Position numbers and translations under genes: made by a program
Notes under the pieces: model-generated
What the model was told of the DNA's origin: nothing
Seen by the model: the letters and a program-made list of their open reading frames with translations, nothing else
Database searches by the model: none
Shown here: piece by piece, positions 63,660-64,000 of the stretch
Position numbering within the stretch: the first letter of the stretch is position 1
Layout of the letters: every line of letters begins with the position of its first letter
Assembly: GCA_026005075.1 (NCBI GenBank)
Contig: BPKJ01000001.1
Location: 620,001 to 684,000 of the forward strand
Direction of reading: 5' to 3'
From: Lysobacteraceae bacterium
GTDB taxonomy: Bacteria > Pseudomonadota > Gammaproteobacteria > Xanthomonadales > Xanthomonadaceae
DNA: 64,000 bases

Positions 63660-64000
63660 TCACTCGGCAACTCGTGCGTACTCTCCCTTGAGTGCCACGC
63701 CCGCCATGATCGCACCCGCATGACACTCGATCAGGGCAGGATCCTGCCATGCATTTTTCTTGTAGTAACTGATGATATTGACCACCGCGTTCGCACCACG
63801 GGACCTCGCAGACTCCTGAAACGCGATTAGCGCGCTCAGCGCCGCCCACCGGCAAGCCTCCTCGTCGCTCTTGTTGGCCGCATTCGTCTTCTTGTTCGAG
63901 ACGCCTTCACCCAGGCGCCGCTCCACAGCGGGCGTAGCCGCTCCCTGCAGGAAGAACCTAACCGAGCCATCCAGCTTTCCACTGGAGCGCCCAAGCTCGA
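63660..64000 (-). CDS. Conserved protein (misnamed 'excinuclease ATPase subunit' family), 5' end beyond window
   Basis: The frame stays open from GTG 63926 to the window end, so the true start is outside. Reading from the edge gives LGRSSGKLDGSVRFFLQG before GVSNKKTNAANKSDEEACRW, followed by GANAVVNIISYYKKN and ECHAGAIMAGVALKGEY. This pattern recurs in small secreted proteins often mislabelled as excinuclease subunits; the function is unknown. Same strand and low GC as its neighbour, 40 bp away. Confidence 0.75.
   Translation of the reverse strand, partial: ELGRSSGKLDGSVRFFLQGAATPAVERRLGEGVSNKKTNAANKSDEEACRWAALSALIAFQESARSRGANAVVNIISYYKKNAWQDPALIECHAGAIMAGVALKGEYARVAE

Overview
The window looks like chromosomal DNA of a very GC-rich gammaproteobacterium, most likely in the Lysobacterales (Xanthomonadales). 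Gene order is the main evidence: cutA-dsbD-tlpA, then aroQ-accB-accC-prmA-DUF3426-fis-purH, birA-coaX-SPOR-tRNA-Thr, gpmI-envC-ctpA, divergent rhlB/trxA, and thrA(bifunctional)-thrB-thrC. This is an inference from order and protein features; no database was searched. There is no IS element, prophage, CRISPR array, rRNA or plasmid function. The window is mostly housekeeping DNA with a few unusual architectures.

Layout. 1-8.7 kb: the C-terminus of a hybrid sensor kinase, an FHA-GGDEF diguanylate cyclase, cutA, dsbD and a TlpA-like thioredoxin, a frameshifted peptidoglycan amidase, and a membrane GGDEF protein on the minus strand. 8.7-17.3 kb: an EamA exporter, aroQ, accBC, prmA, a DUF3426 protein, fis and purH, then trpS (with an extra C-terminal domain) and a small entericidin-like lipoprotein on the minus strand. 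17.4-23.3 kb (minus): arginase, tRNA-Thr(TGT), a SPOR protein, coaX, birA, plsY and a large DAK2-DegV fusion. 23.4-36.1 kb: mtfA, ctpA, envC, gpmI, an M28 peptidase with a frameshifted lipoprotein signal, a two-domain lipoprotein, an alpha/beta hydrolase, an M1 aminopeptidase, a polysaccharide deacetylase and rhlB. 36.3-42.9 kb: trxA and gltBD. 42.9-49.9 kb: a glycosyltransferase remnant, then an autoregulated tetR-RND efflux operon (adaptor, pump, outer-membrane channel). 49.7-55.7 kb: a REC-GGDEF protein, an MBL-fold hydrolase, a cyclophilin with an extra C-terminal domain, a Ser/Thr kinase with a TPR-like tail, and an IscA-type protein. 55.8-64 kb: asnS, two small unknown genes, thrABC, and two minus-strand genes of lower GC, the last running off the window.

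How the genes fit together. AccB and AccC are subunits of acetyl-CoA carboxylase and BirA biotinylates AccB. The DAK2-DegV fusion resembles fatty acid kinase (FakA kinase plus FakB lipid carrier in one chain) and lies beside PlsY, which uses acyl-phosphate, so together they could form an acyl-chain salvage route into phospholipid. This is the most interesting candidate here. DsbD and the TlpA protein handle periplasmic thiols. EnvC, the amidase, CtpA and the deacetylase point to envelope remodelling. Three GGDEF proteins with different input domains (FHA, membrane, REC) indicate c-di-GMP signalling, and a Ser/Thr kinase lies in the same window as the phosphothreonine-binding FHA domain.

Two genes show apparent single-base frameshifts (near 5880 and near 28316), which are either real lesions or assembly errors. 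Several convergent gene pairs overlap at their 3' ends.
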